Shown piece by piece: positions 16,427-25,380 of a stretch of DNA of 64,000 nucleotides. A model generated the notes under the pieces. The model made no database searches and was not told the origin of the DNA. It saw nothing but the letters and a program-made list of their open reading frames with translations. A program made the translations under genes and the position numbers. Origin of the DNA: Rhodospirillaceae bacterium UBA6219 (GTDB lineage: Bacteria; Pseudomonadota; Alphaproteobacteria; Rhodospirillales; Magnetospirillaceae); the NCBI GenBank assembly GCA_002435715.1, contig DISD01000044.1, positions 1-64,000 of the forward strand, read 5' to 3'. The first letter of the stretch is position 1, and every line of letters starts with the position of its first letter.

Positions 16427-16990
16427 TTAGCTGGAGACGATCATCCGCGTCACCAGTTCGGCGGCATTGTGAACGCCAAGCTTGCGCATGATGGCGGAAC
16501 GGTGGACCTCGACCGTGCGCGGCGATATTCCCATGGACAGGGCGGTTTCCTTGCTGGTGTGCCCGTTGACGATATGACGGGCGACCTCGCGTTCCTTGGG
16601 GGTCAGGGTCGAATCGCTCGGTGCGCGGTCCTTCAGGTGTTCGAACGTCCACACCATCAGGTGGAACGGATTGGTGGGGGTCAGGGTTCGCCCCCGCGCC
16701 CGGGTCCAGATGATCTCGCCGCTTTTACATTGCATGAAGCGTTCGTCTTCATAGCGTGGGCGGCTTTCCAGCCAGCGATACCAGCGTGATCCGGTCTTTT
16801 CGTAGTCGAAGGAGGACGGATAAAGCACACGGATCGACTGCCCTTCGAGCTCGGAGCGGGTCCAGCCGAACAGCAATTCGATCTCGGTGTTGACCCTCAG
16901 GATGCGGCGGTCGGAAAGCACCATGATGCCGATGGGCGCATCCATGAATCCGGTCAGGTTGAGGGCCTCCTCAGGCAGAGACGCGTAGTC
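16427..16990 (-). CDS. PAS-LuxR transcriptional regulator
   Basis: 187 residues from ATG 16990 (the frame is open upstream into the promoter). An N-terminal PAS domain (DAPIGIMVLSDRRILRVNTE, LFGWTRSELEGQ, then a W-R-LESRPRYEDERFMQCKSG region) is followed by a LuxR/FixJ helix-turn-helix (LTPKEREVARHIVNGHTSKE, RTVEVHRSAIMRKLGVHNAA). No phosphoreceiver domain, so it probably binds a small ligand or cofactor directly. It is divergent from the thiolase/ligase/TRAP operon and is its likely regulator. Confidence 0.85.
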   Translation of the reverse strand, partial: DYASLPEEALNLTGFMDAPIGIMVLSDRRILRVNTEIELLFGWTRSELEGQSIRVLYPSSFDYEKTGSRWYRWLESRPRYEDERFMQCKSGEIIWTRARGRTLTPTNPFHLMVWTFEHLKDRAPSDSTLTPKEREVARHIVNGHTSKETALSMGISPRTVEVHRSAIMRKLGVHNAAELVTRMIVSS

Positions 16991-17013
16991 CATGGCCTTT
17001 GCTGCACCTGCTT

Positions 17014-17047
17014 CTACGTAGTTTATACGTATTAGTCTACGTAGTTT
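17014..17047. promoter_or_regulatory. Paired CTACGTAGTTT sites, probable operator between regulator and operon
   Basis: The 11-mer CTACGTAGTTT occurs at 17014-17024 and again at 17037-17047, two turns of the helix apart (23 bp). Each contains the palindrome CTACGTAG, with ATACGTAT in between. It sits between the PAS-LuxR start and the thiolase start, where an operator is expected. Confidence 0.6.
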
Positions 17048-17105
17048 CCTGCATTGGCGCCAGTCCCCCAAAAAGGAAAACTTTTGTCAACAGGAGGACT
17101 TCGAA

Positions 17106-18281
17106 ATGACATCAGACATCCACATCATCGGTTCCGGTCACACCCGTTTCGGTCGTTTGTCCGAGACGCTTGAAGACTTGATCGTCACCGCCGCGCGCGA
17201 GGCCATGGCCGAGGCGGCCATTGACCCGGCCGACATCGACGCTGTCTTTCTGGGCCATTTCAATTCCGGCTTGGTGCCCGACGGGTTCGCCTCGTCGCTG
17301 ATCCACCAGGCCGATCCGGCGTTGCGTTTCAAGCCGGCGACGCGCTGCGAGAACGCTTGCGCCTCGGGGGCTGCGGCGATCCATGCCGGGCTCAACGCCA
17401 TCCGCGCCGGCCGGGCCAGGAACGTGCTGGTGGTTGGCGCCGAGAAGATGACCCATCGGGTCACCGCCGACGTGACCACGGCCTTGGCCGGCGCCGGGTA
17501 TCAAAACGATCCGCAGGAAGCGGGGCTCAGCTTTCCCCAGGTCTTCGCCGTCGCCGCCGGTGCCTATGCCGAACGCTATGGCGATCCCATGGACGCGATG
17601 GCACTGATCGCCGCGAAGAATCACGCCAATGCCATGAACAATCCGTTGGCCCACATGCACAAGGCGATGACCTACGAATTCTGTAACGAGGTCAGCGAGA
17701 AGAACCCGCTGATCGCCCCGCCGTTGCGGTTGAGCGATTGTTCGCTGGTCACCGACGGTGCGGCGGCGATCGTGCTGTCGTCGGTGGACGGCGCCGCCGG
17801 CGCCGCGTCGCGCCGGGCGCGCATCGCGGCGGCCGAGCATGTCTCGGATTTCCTGCCCATGTCGCGGCGTGACTTCCTGGCCTTCGAAGGACCGGAACGG
17901 GCGATCCGCATGGCCTATGAGACGGCGGGAATCTCGGTGGCGGATCTTGATTTCGCCGAGGTGCACGATTGCTTCACTCCGGCGGAACTCTTGATCTACG
18001 AAGCGATGGGACTGGCGTCCAAGGGGCAGGGCGCCCGGGCGCTCGACGAGGGCACGGTGATGGCCTCGGGCCGGACCCCGGTCAACCTGTCCGGCGGGCT
18101 GAAGGCCAAAGGGCACCCGGTGGGCGCCACCGGCGTTTCCATGCATGCCTTGGCCTTTCGCCAATTGACCGGCCAGGCCGGGGCGATGCAGAAATCCGGC
18201 GCCGAATGGGGGTTGACCTTCAACATGGGCGGCGCGGCCGTGGCCAATTACGCCACTGTGCTGCACGCGGACCGTGCCTGA
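17106..18281 (+). CDS. Thiolase-family acyl-CoA acyltransferase/thiolase
   Basis: 391 residues with a good AGGAGG-type site just upstream. The thiolase fold is complete: nucleophile region RCENACASGAAAIHAG (Cys near residue 80-85), DFAEVHDCFTPAELLIYEAM, GGLKAKGHPVGATGVS. The form is closest to SCP2/acetyl-CoA acetyltransferase-like thiolases that cleave or make beta-keto acyl-CoAs. It is first in an operon with an acyl-CoA ligase and a TRAP transporter, which points to degradation of an imported carboxylic acid whose identity cannot be read from sequence. Confidence 0.85.
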   Translation: MTSDIHIIGSGHTRFGRLSETLEDLIVTAAREAMAEAAIDPADIDAVFLGHFNSGLVPDGFASSLIHQADPALRFKPATRCENACASGAAAIHAGLNAIRAGRARNVLVVGAEKMTHRVTADVTTALAGAGYQNDPQEAGLSFPQVFAVAAGAYAERYGDPMDAMALIAAKNHANAMNNPLAHMHKAMTYEFCNEVSEKNPLIAPPLRLSDCSLVTDGAAAIVLSSVDGAAGAASRRARIAAAEHVSDFLPMSRRDFLAFEGPERAIRMAYETAGISVADLDFAEVHDCFTPAELLIYEAMGLASKGQGARALDEGTVMASGRTPVNLSGGLKAKGHPVGATGVSMHALAFRQLTGQAGAMQKSGAEWGLTFNMGGAAVANYATVLHADRA

Positions 18282-18288
18282 GGCGGCC

Positions 18289-19791
18289 ATGAACATCGCG
18301 AACTGGCTGTATCAGACCGCTTTGGCCTGGCCCAATCGTCCGGCTGTTTTCGACGGAGCCAAACTGCGTCACAGCTATGGCGGGTTGGTCAAGGCGGTGT
18401 GCGACCGTGCCCGCCATCTGGCGCAGGAATATGGCGTCGGTCTTGGCGACCGTGTCGCCATCTTCGCCAAGAACGCCCCGGAATATCTCGAGGTCATGCA
18501 TGCTTGCTGGTGGATCGGCGCGGTCGTCGTGCCGGTCAATCACAAGCTGCATCCGGTCGAGGCGGAATGGATCATCAGAAATTCCGGCGCCAAACTGGTG
18601 TTGACCGACAAGGGGAACCTGTTCGCCGGGCATGACGGCTTCGCCGAAGGGGCGTTGGCCGCCGTGGTGAGCAAGGGCTGCTCGGTCCGGCCGCCGCGTC
18701 CGGCCGCTCCCGGCGACTTGGCTTGGCTGTTCTATACCTCGGGGACCACCGGCAAGCCCAAGGGGGTGATGCTCAGTCACGACAACCTGCGGAACATGAC
18801 GCTGTGCTACAGCGTCGACGTCGATCATCCCCAGGCCGAGGACCACATGCTTTACGCGGCGCCGATGTCCCATGGTGCCGGACTTTACATGTTTGCCCAG
18901 ATCCGCGCCGGTGGCGGCCATTTGGTGCCGGCCTCGCGCGGGTTCGATTGCGACGAGATCATCGAACTGGCGGGCAGTCGCGGCAACCTGGTGTTCTTCG
19001 CCGCGCCGACCATGGTCAAGCGCCTGGTCGCGGCGGCACGGGAAACCGGCTATGGCGGCGATGGCATTCGCACCATCATCTATGGTGGCGGGCCGATGTA
19101 CGCGAACGACATCGACGAGGCGCTGGAGGTTTTTGGTCCGCGCTTCGTGCAGATCTATGGCCAGGGCGAAAGCCCGATGACCATTTCAGTGCTGTCGCGT
19201 TCCCTGGTCGCCGACCAAAGCCAGCCCCGCTGGCGTGCCCGCCGGGCCTCGGTGGGATATGCCGCGGCATGCATGCGGCTGGCCATCCTGGGGCCCGACG
19301 GCGAGGAGCTGCCGGCGGGCAACACCGGCGAGATCTGCGTGCAGGGGCCGGCGGTGATGCGGGGCTATTGGCAGAACGCCGAAGCCAGCGCCGAGACGTT
19401 GCGAGACGGTTGGTTGCACACCGGCGATCTGGGCTATCTGGACGAGGATGGCTTCCTGTTCCTGACCGACCGTTCGAAGGACGTCATCATCTCGGGCGGC
19501 ACCAATATCTACCCGCGTGAGGTCGAGGAAGCGTTGCTGCACCACCCGGCGGTGTTCGAGGTGGCGGTGATCGGCGAACCCGAACCCGAATGGGGCGAGC
19601 AGGTGGTGGCCTATGTGGTGTTCGAGCCGGGCCAGAGCGCGGCCGAATCCGACCTCGACAGTTGGTGCCGTCAGCACATTGCTTCGTTCAAGCGGCCCAA
19701 ACGCTATGTCTTCCTGCCCGCGCTGCCCAAGAACAGCTACGGCAAGATCTTGAAAACAGAATTACGGACGGCGCTGAAAACGGCGTCGTAA
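18289..19791 (+). CDS. AMP-forming acyl-CoA ligase
   Basis: 500 residues from ATG 18289 (preceded by GAGGCGG). ANL-superfamily motifs are intact: P-loop YTSGTTGKPKGVMLSH, A5-like YGQGESP (in place of YG-TE), GWLHTGDLGYLDEDGFLFLTD, and a C-terminal lysine in PKNSYGKILKTEL. It activates a carboxylate with ATP and CoA. The start lies only eight bases after the thiolase stop. The substrate is presumably what the following TRAP system imports. Confidence 0.88.
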   Translation: MNIANWLYQTALAWPNRPAVFDGAKLRHSYGGLVKAVCDRARHLAQEYGVGLGDRVAIFAKNAPEYLEVMHACWWIGAVVVPVNHKLHPVEAEWIIRNSGAKLVLTDKGNLFAGHDGFAEGALAAVVSKGCSVRPPRPAAPGDLAWLFYTSGTTGKPKGVMLSHDNLRNMTLCYSVDVDHPQAEDHMLYAAPMSHGAGLYMFAQIRAGGGHLVPASRGFDCDEIIELAGSRGNLVFFAAPTMVKRLVAAARETGYGGDGIRTIIYGGGPMYANDIDEALEVFGPRFVQIYGQGESPMTISVLSRSLVADQSQPRWRARRASVGYAAACMRLAILGPDGEELPAGNTGEICVQGPAVMRGYWQNAEASAETLRDGWLHTGDLGYLDEDGFLFLTDRSKDVIISGGTNIYPREVEEALLHHPAVFEVAVIGEPEPEWGEQVVAYVVFEPGQSAAESDLDSWCRQHIASFKRPKRYVFLPALPKNSYGKILKTELRTALKTAS

Positions 19792-19845
19792 CCACGGCGC
19801 CCCTGTGGCGACCCCAATGATTTAAATAACAGAGGAGGAAACAAC

Positions 19846-20931
19846 ATGAAGCGACGCGATTTTCTGAAGACCGCCGGAATGATGGCCGGAGCCGGGGCGC
19901 TGGGAATGCCCCGTTTTGCCCACGCCGCCACCACCACCATGAAGTTCGACAGCTACGTCACCGAGAATGCCGGTCCGTCGTGGATCGACCGCTGGTTCCT
20001 GGACGAACTGCAAAAGCGCTCGGGCGGCGAGATCGGCATCAAGTATTACTGGGCCGGCAGCCTCAACAAGGTGGGCGAGCATCTGGGCGCGGTACGTGAC
20101 GGGACTTCGGAAATCACCCTGATCTCGCCCGGCTATTATCAGGCCGAGGTGCCGGTGACCCGCGGGCTGGAATGGTATTATCGCGTTGGCCGCGCCGACG
20201 CGCTGCAACAGGTCTGTCGCGACACCTATGAAGGGTTCGCCCCGCTGCGTCAGGAATGGGAACAGCGCCACAATTGCAAGGTGCTGTACTGGACCAACTG
20301 GAATTACGCCCCCCTGGTGCTGCGCGAGCCGATTTCGTCGCTGGACCAGTTGAAGGGCAAGAAGATCCGTGGCTATGGCGTCGCTACCGACGTCATCGAA
20401 CGTCTGGGCGGGATCGCCGTGCCGATGGCGGCGGGTGAAGTCTACCAGGCGCTGGAACGCGGTGTTCTTGACGGCGTCTATGGCTTCGACTTCGTCACCG
20501 CGGTGGCTTACAAGCTCCACGAAATCGCCCCCAACTTCTACAATATCGGCGACGGTGCCCATGCTCCGGCCCTGACCGTGATGAACCGCAAGGTGTGGGA
20601 ACGGCTGTCGGCGGCCAACCAGAAGATCTGTAACGATCTGGCCAACGAGCTTTATGGCGGCAAGTTCGCCGAGATTTACGACCGGGTGCTGACCACCTAC
20701 GTCAAGAAGGCGCTGGCCGAAGGGGTGAAGCTGAATGCCTTGCCGGCGGCCGAGCAAGTCCGGGCCAAGGCGCTGGTGCAGCCGGCCCAGGTCGAGGCCT
20801 GGATCAACAACGTCGCCAAGCCCAACGGCATCGACGGCAAGGCGATGCAGGAGATCGTCGAACAGGCGATCGCCAAGCATGCCGGCAGCGGTACGCTGAA
20901 GCGTCCCGTCGAGATCGCGGCGAGCCTGTAG
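19846..20931 (+). CDS. TRAP transporter solute-binding protein (DctP family)
   Basis: 361 residues, strong AGAGGAGG site. The N-terminus MKRRDFLKTAGMMAG is a Tat-type signal, cut near HAA. The body has the DctP fold (YYWAGSLNKVGEHLGAVRDG, then GLEWYYRVGR, LKGKKIRGYGV). It captures an organic anion in the periplasm for the DctQM permease. The Tat signal implies it folds in the cytoplasm first, possibly with a bound ligand or cofactor. Confidence 0.88.
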   Translation: MKRRDFLKTAGMMAGAGALGMPRFAHAATTTMKFDSYVTENAGPSWIDRWFLDELQKRSGGEIGIKYYWAGSLNKVGEHLGAVRDGTSEITLISPGYYQAEVPVTRGLEWYYRVGRADALQQVCRDTYEGFAPLRQEWEQRHNCKVLYWTNWNYAPLVLREPISSLDQLKGKKIRGYGVATDVIERLGGIAVPMAAGEVYQALERGVLDGVYGFDFVTAVAYKLHEIAPNFYNIGDGAHAPALTVMNRKVWERLSAANQKICNDLANELYGGKFAEIYDRVLTTYVKKALAEGVKLNALPAAEQVRAKALVQPAQVEAWINNVAKPNGIDGKAMQEIVEQAIAKHAGSGTLKRPVEIAASL

Positions 20932-20932
20932 G

Positions 20933-21454
20933 ATGCTCGCCCTCGACCGCCTGCTCACGCGGATCGCCCATCTGATGGCATGGGTGACGCTGGCTTTCCT
21001 GGCCTTCATGATGCTGGCCATTACCGCCGATGTGGTTGCTCGTGCTGTGGTCGGGCGTGCGGTGCCCGGCCTTTTCGAGATGTCGGAAATGTCGATGGCG
21101 ATGGTCGTGTTCATGGGGTTGGGGGCGACGCTGATCGACGATGGCCATATTCGCGTGACGCTGATGAGCGACCGCTTGCCGGGCTCCCTGTCCCGGCACT
21201 GCACCGCCCTGGCCTGGGGCCTCGCCGGATTGACCTTTGCCTTGCTGGCTTGGCCGGCGACCAAGGAAGCGGTCTATTCGGTGTCGATCTGGGAATTCCG
21301 CTGGGGCTACGTGCACGTGCCGGTGTGGTGGGCGAAGGTGGCGGTGGCCGTCGGGCTGTGGTTCGCCACGGCTCAGGCGCTGGTGCACGCGGCTCTGGTC
21401 GCTCGCGACCAGATGCCGCAGCGGCGCCACAAGACGGCCGCATCCGCCCATTGA
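20933..21454 (+). CDS. TRAP transporter small permease (DctQ family)
   Basis: 173 residues with four predicted transmembrane helices. The second begins a family-typical FEMSEMSMAMVVFMGLGATL and the conserved stretch IWEFRWGYVHVPVWW follows. It starts two bases after the binding-protein stop. It forms the small membrane subunit of the Na+- or H+-driven TRAP system. Confidence 0.86.
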   Translation: MLALDRLLTRIAHLMAWVTLAFLAFMMLAITADVVARAVVGRAVPGLFEMSEMSMAMVVFMGLGATLIDDGHIRVTLMSDRLPGSLSRHCTALAWGLAGLTFALLAWPATKEAVYSVSIWEFRWGYVHVPVWWAKVAVAVGLWFATAQALVHAALVARDQMPQRRHKTAASAH

Positions 21455-21532
21455 ACGTGAGCGGCGGTCCCGGTGGGGGCCGCCGCTCGCCGCGTCGCCG
21501 GCTGTGCGACGCCAGAACCATCAGGAATCGTC

Positions 21533-22849
21533 ATGGACGTCACCATCATCACCTCTTTGGCCGTGGGGCTGATCTTTCTGCTCCTGGTCCTTGGCACGCC
21601 GGTTTTCGCCGCTTTGGCCCTGTCCGGCGCCTTTGGCATCATCATGGTGGAAAACCTGGGCTTTCTGTTGTCCCGACTGAAAACCTTCCCGTTTTCCTCT
21701 ACCGCCAATTACGCGTTGACCGTGATTCCGCTGTTTGTCCTGATGGGCGCTTTCGCCCATCACGCCCAGGTGGGAAAACGGCTTTTCCAGGTCGCCAATA
21801 AATGGGTCGGCCATCTGCCGGGGGGGCTTGCCATGGCCGGCATCCTGACCTCGGCGGGGTTCGCGGCGACCTCGGGGTCGTCGGTGGCCACCGCCGCCAC
21901 CGTCGGCGCGGTCGCCATTCCCGAAATGAAGAAGGCGGGATACGACCCACGCCTGGCCACCGGCTCGGTCGCGGCCGGCGGGGTGCTGGGCGTGCTGATC
22001 CCCCCTTCGGTTCTGTTGATCTTCTATGCCGCGTTGACCGAAGTGTCGGCGGGCAAGATGCTGATCGCCGGTTTCGTTCCGGGAATTCTGACGACGCTGG
22101 TATTCGTGGCCGGCATCGCCGTTGTCGGTCGGCGGGGCAGCACCCACGCCGCGCGGAGCCCGCGTTCCCCGTGGGGCGAGCGCATTCGTGCCACCGGGCA
22201 GGCCTGGCAGGTGCTGGTGCTGTTCGTGTTGGTGCTGGGTGGCATCTATGTCGGTTTGGTCACGCCGACCGAAGCCGGGGCGATCGGAACCTTGGCGGCG
22301 TTGCTGATGCTGCTGTTCTCGCGGGTCGCCCGGGCGACGTTGGGCGAAAGTCTGATGGAAAGTTTCCGTTCGACGGCGACGACCACGGTGATGATTTTGT
22401 TCACCATGATCGGTGCCGGCATTTTCAGCTATTTCCTCACCCTGGTGCAGATTCCTCAGGCCATCGCGGGGGCCATCGTGCAAAGCGGGATTTCGCCGCA
22501 TCTGGTGGTGGCGGTGCTGCTGTTGCTGTACGTGCCACTGGGCATGTTCCTGGATGCCTTTTCGATGATGGTGATTACCCTGCCGATCGTTTTTCCCACG
22601 GTGACCGGCCTGGGTTTTGATCCGATCTGGTTCGGCATCCTGTGCGTCAAGATGTGCGAGGTCGGGTTGATCACACCGCCAGTGGGGTTGAATTGCTTCG
22701 TCATCGCCGGGATCGATCGCGACACCAGCCTGACCGACGTGTTCCGTGGCGCCTTGTGGTTCGTCGCCATGGAGATGTTCACGGTGGTTGTGCTGTTCGT
22801 CTTTCCCACCATCACCACCTGGTTGCCCGAGACGATGATGGGGCGCTGA
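21533..22849 (+). CDS. TRAP transporter large permease (DctM family)
   Basis: 438 residues from ATG 21533, about twelve transmembrane helices. Family motifs: PLFVLMGAFAHHAQVGKRLF, AATSGSSVATAATVGAVAIP, GVLIPPSVLLIFYAALTEVS, PTEAGAIGTLAAL and VGLITPPVGLNCFVIAG. It is the last gene of the operon and converges with the HAD phosphatase gene; no clear terminator is visible in the 64-bp gap. Confidence 0.92.
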   Translation: MDVTIITSLAVGLIFLLLVLGTPVFAALALSGAFGIIMVENLGFLLSRLKTFPFSSTANYALTVIPLFVLMGAFAHHAQVGKRLFQVANKWVGHLPGGLAMAGILTSAGFAATSGSSVATAATVGAVAIPEMKKAGYDPRLATGSVAAGGVLGVLIPPSVLLIFYAALTEVSAGKMLIAGFVPGILTTLVFVAGIAVVGRRGSTHAARSPRSPWGERIRATGQAWQVLVLFVLVLGGIYVGLVTPTEAGAIGTLAALLMLLFSRVARATLGESLMESFRSTATTTVMILFTMIGAGIFSYFLTLVQIPQAIAGAIVQSGISPHLVVAVLLLLYVPLGMFLDAFSMMVITLPIVFPTVTGLGFDPIWFGILCVKMCEVGLITPPVGLNCFVIAGIDRDTSLTDVFRGALWFVAMEMFTVVVLFVFPTITTWLPETMMGR

Positions 22850-22904
22850 CCGACGGGGGGCTCATCCTTTGGTTTTTGGCGATCAGTGCCGCGCCGCCAG
22901 GGGA

Positions 22905-22930
22905 TTTTGCGTTTTATCCGTCATCCGACA
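22905..22930. repeat. Single copy of the terminal-type repeat overlapping a gene end
   Basis: TTTTGCGTTTTATCCGTCA followed by TCCGACA matches the end unit of the 4589-4723 array, including the TCCGACA tail. Read on the minus strand it encodes the last residues and TAA stop (22914-22916) of the HAD phosphatase, so an element end may have supplied the stop. Confidence 0.45.
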
Positions 22931-23729
22931 ACGACAACAGATGTTCGGCCAATTCGGCAAAGCCGTGACCGCCTTGGGCCTGGGTCACATAGGTCGGACG
23001 CGCCGACATGGCGGGCAGGTGGGGCAGGATGTTGGCGACGCCCACCGAGAGGGGGAAATGGGCGAACATGCCGGCATCGTTGGGGGCGTCGCCGACGAAC
23101 AGGGCCTGTTCCTGGGCTTGGGTGCGGTTCAGGCCGTGCACCTGTGCCAGGAAGCGCAGGGCCATCAGATGCTTGTCATAACCGCCGAACCAGCCATTGA
23201 CATGGATCGAGCTGACACGGGCGAAGGCGCCGCCTTGTTCCAAAATGGTGACGATGCGTCGGATGTCGGCCGAGGCAAGCGGCCCGATTTCCTGGCTGTG
23301 GTCGACGGCCAGGTCGCATTCCCGATAGGCCTGGTCGGCGGCCAGTGCGGCTTCGGGAATTTGGCGCAGGATGTCTTGGCCCAAATGCATCAGTCTGGCC
23401 CGGTTTTCCCGTCTTTGTGCTTCGGTCAACCAATAATGACGTTCGATCCGTCCGCGCCCGGGATGTTTGCGAAAGGCGAAGGCGCCGCTTTCGCCGATCA
23501 CCGCGTCCACCGGCCAATAGCGGGCGATCATGTCGCACCAGCCGGCGGCACCGCCGGTCACCGGCACCACCTTCAACCCGGCTTCATGCAGACGTTCCAG
23601 GGCGGCGAAGGTGGCGGCGGGCAGCCGGCCGTCATGGGTCAGGGTGTCGTCCACGTCGCACAGCACGAAACGCAGTGCGCGCACATCCGCGGACGGCAAC
23701 AGACGAAGGTCGAAAAGCGGGTTGGTCAT
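22914..23729 (-). CDS. HAD-IIB sugar phosphatase (mannosyl-3-phosphoglycerate phosphatase/sucrose-phosphatase type)
   Basis: 271 residues from ATG 23729, overlapping the previous stop by ATGA. HAD motifs: FVLCDVDDTLTHDGRL (nucleophile and acid/base Asp), VVPVTGGAAGWCDM, and LFVGDAPNDAGMFAHF, with the IIB cap in between. It probably dephosphorylates a phosphorylated sugar or glycoside. It is the last gene of a GlpR/Ugp-like transport operon, so its substrate may derive from the imported compound. The C-terminal codons lie in a repeat. Confidence 0.8.
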   Translation of the reverse strand: MTNPLFDLRLLPSADVRALRFVLCDVDDTLTHDGRLPAATFAALERLHEAGLKVVPVTGGAAGWCDMIARYWPVDAVIGESGAFAFRKHPGRGRIERHYWLTEAQRRENRARLMHLGQDILRQIPEAALAADQAYRECDLAVDHSQEIGPLASADIRRIVTILEQGGAFARVSSIHVNGWFGGYDKHLMALRFLAQVHGLNRTQAQEQALFVGDAPNDAGMFAHFPLSVGVANILPHLPAMSARPTYVTQAQGGHGFAELAEHLLSLSDDG

Positions 23730-24574
23730 AGGTGCAGGCGCAGACGCAAGGGTTGATGGTCCGAGGCGGCGGTGGCTTCGTCCACCGTCATTTGGGCGGC
23801 CAAGGGCTGCAAGGTTTCGCCCAGGAAGACGTAGTCGCGGCAATGCGCCCCTTGCGGCCATTGGGTGTGGTCGAAGATGCCGCAGGTCTTGGGATGGGGA
23901 GTGCGGCCGTGCAGCAGGGGCCAGCAATCGGCCAGGGATGGAATGTCGTGGGCGAAGGGGGCCAGGATTTGGGCATAGCCCGGGTCGGAGGGGGCAAAGT
24001 TGAAGTCGCCGCACAGGATCAGCGCTGTCGGTCGGGGCCAGGGGGCATAAGGGCCGGTCACGTTCAGGCCGGGATGCAGCGCGTTGGCGGCGGCCTCGCG
24101 GTGCAGGTCGCGCAGCCGCGCCACCTGGGCCAGACGCTGTTCGGCGCTGTGGAATTCCAGATGGGTGGTGATCACCCGCAATGGGAAACCGCCCATGTCC
24201 ACCACCACCTCGGTGGCCTGACGGGGCATGTGCTTGACCCCCGGCGCCGGCGGTTGCGGCAGGGAATGGACGAAGCTTTGCAGGATGGGGCGGCGTGACA
24301 GGATCATGTTGCCGAACTGACGGCGGGTTCCATCCTTGCCCCAGCGGTCGTAAGCCGCCCCGAAGACGGCTCGGTGATCGGGGAAAAGTTCCGACAATTG
24401 GGCCACTTGGTCGGCGCCGATGCCGTCGCCATCGGGATCGTGTCGGGCCACTTCCTGCAGGCACACGATGTCGGCGCCCCCCATGTCGACGATGACTTGG
24501 GCGATGCGGTTCAGATCGACCACGCCATCGACGCCGCGGCCGCATTGGATGTTCCAAGTGATGAGCGAAATCAT
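23726..24574 (-). CDS. Endonuclease/exonuclease/phosphatase-family hydrolase
   Basis: 282 residues from ATG 24574. EEP-fold motifs are clear: SLITWNIQCGRG, IVCLQEVARHD, VITTHLEFHSAEQR, LILCGDFNFAP and ASDHQPLRLRL at the end. Members cleave phosphodiesters in nucleic acids, lipids or sugar phosphates. No signal peptide. The ATGA overlaps on both sides put it in the transporter operon, so a phosphodiester such as a glycerophosphodiester is a reasonable guess for its substrate. Confidence 0.82.
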   Translation of the reverse strand: MISLITWNIQCGRGVDGVVDLNRIAQVIVDMGGADIVCLQEVARHDPDGDGIGADQVAQLSELFPDHRAVFGAAYDRWGKDGTRRQFGNMILSRRPILQSFVHSLPQPPAPGVKHMPRQATEVVVDMGGFPLRVITTHLEFHSAEQRLAQVARLRDLHREAAANALHPGLNVTGPYAPWPRPTALILCGDFNFAPSDPGYAQILAPFAHDIPSLADCWPLLHGRTPHPKTCGIFDHTQWPQGAHCRDYVFLGETLQPLAAQMTVDEATAASDHQPLRLRLHL

Positions 24575-25380
24575 TTGATGCCGGCCTGCAGGAAGGATTG
24601 CACGAATTGGCGCTGGAACAGCAGGAAGGCGGCCAGCAGCGGCAAGGCCGACATCAATGTCGCGGCCGAGATCAGCGGCCAGCTGACCCCGGATTCGGGG
24701 GCGCCGAAAATGGCCAGACCGACGGTCAGCGGACGCACGCTTTCCGAATTGGTGACGATCAGCGGCCACAGGAAGTTGTTCCAATGGTGACTGACCGAGA
24801 CTAGGCCGAAGGCGGTCAGGGTGGGCTTGGCCAGGGGCACATAGACCCGCCACAACACGCCGAGGTCGCTGCATCCTTCGATGCGGGCGGCGTCGTCCAG
24901 TTCCTTGGGCAGCGACTTGAAACTTTGCCGCAGCAGGAAGATTCCGAAGGCGCTGGCCATGTAGGGCAGACCCATGCCCAGCACGGTGTCCACCAGACCC
25001 AGTTGCGCCATGGTGTGGTAGTTCTCGACGATCAGTACCTCGGGGACGATCATCAACTGCACCAACACCAGCAGGAACAAGGTGTCGCGGCCGGGAAAGG
25101 CATAACGGGCGAAGCCGAAGGCGGCCAGGGTGCACAACACCATCTGGGCAGCCAAGATGGTGGTGACCAGCACGAAGGTGTTGAAGATGTAGCGGGCGAA
25201 CGGCGCCATGGACCACGCCTGGACGAAATTCTCCAGGGTCAGGGGCGCGTCCAAACGGAAACTGGCGACCAGGGCGGCGGGGTGGAAAGCGGCCCACAGG
25301 GCGAACAGCAAGGGCGACAGCCACAACAGGGCCAGCAGCCAGGCGGCGGCGCTTTCCAGGGCGGGCAGGGCGGCTTTCAT
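24571..25380 (-). CDS. Sugar/glycerol-phosphate ABC permease (UgpE/MalG type)
   Basis: 269 residues, six transmembrane helices. The EAA loop contact for the ATPase is LDDAARIEGCSDLGVLWRVY followed by VPLAKPTL. It overlaps the partner permease start by four bases. With the upstream genes it forms a CUT1-family importer. Confidence 0.88.
   Translation of the reverse strand: MKAALPALESAAAWLLALLWLSPLLFALWAAFHPAALVASFRLDAPLTLENFVQAWSMAPFARYIFNTFVLVTTILAAQMVLCTLAAFGFARYAFPGRDTLFLLVLVQLMIVPEVLIVENYHTMAQLGLVDTVLGMGLPYMASAFGIFLLRQSFKSLPKELDDAARIEGCSDLGVLWRVYVPLAKPTLTAFGLVSVSHHWNNFLWPLIVTNSESVRPLTVGLAIFGAPESGVSWPLISAATLMSALPLLAAFLLFQRQFVQSFLQAGIK

Noticed and set aside
22914..25324. Long fused frames around the HAD phosphatase and EEP genes
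   Set aside because: The upstream parts are shadows; real starts are fixed by ATGA overlaps at 23729 and 24574.
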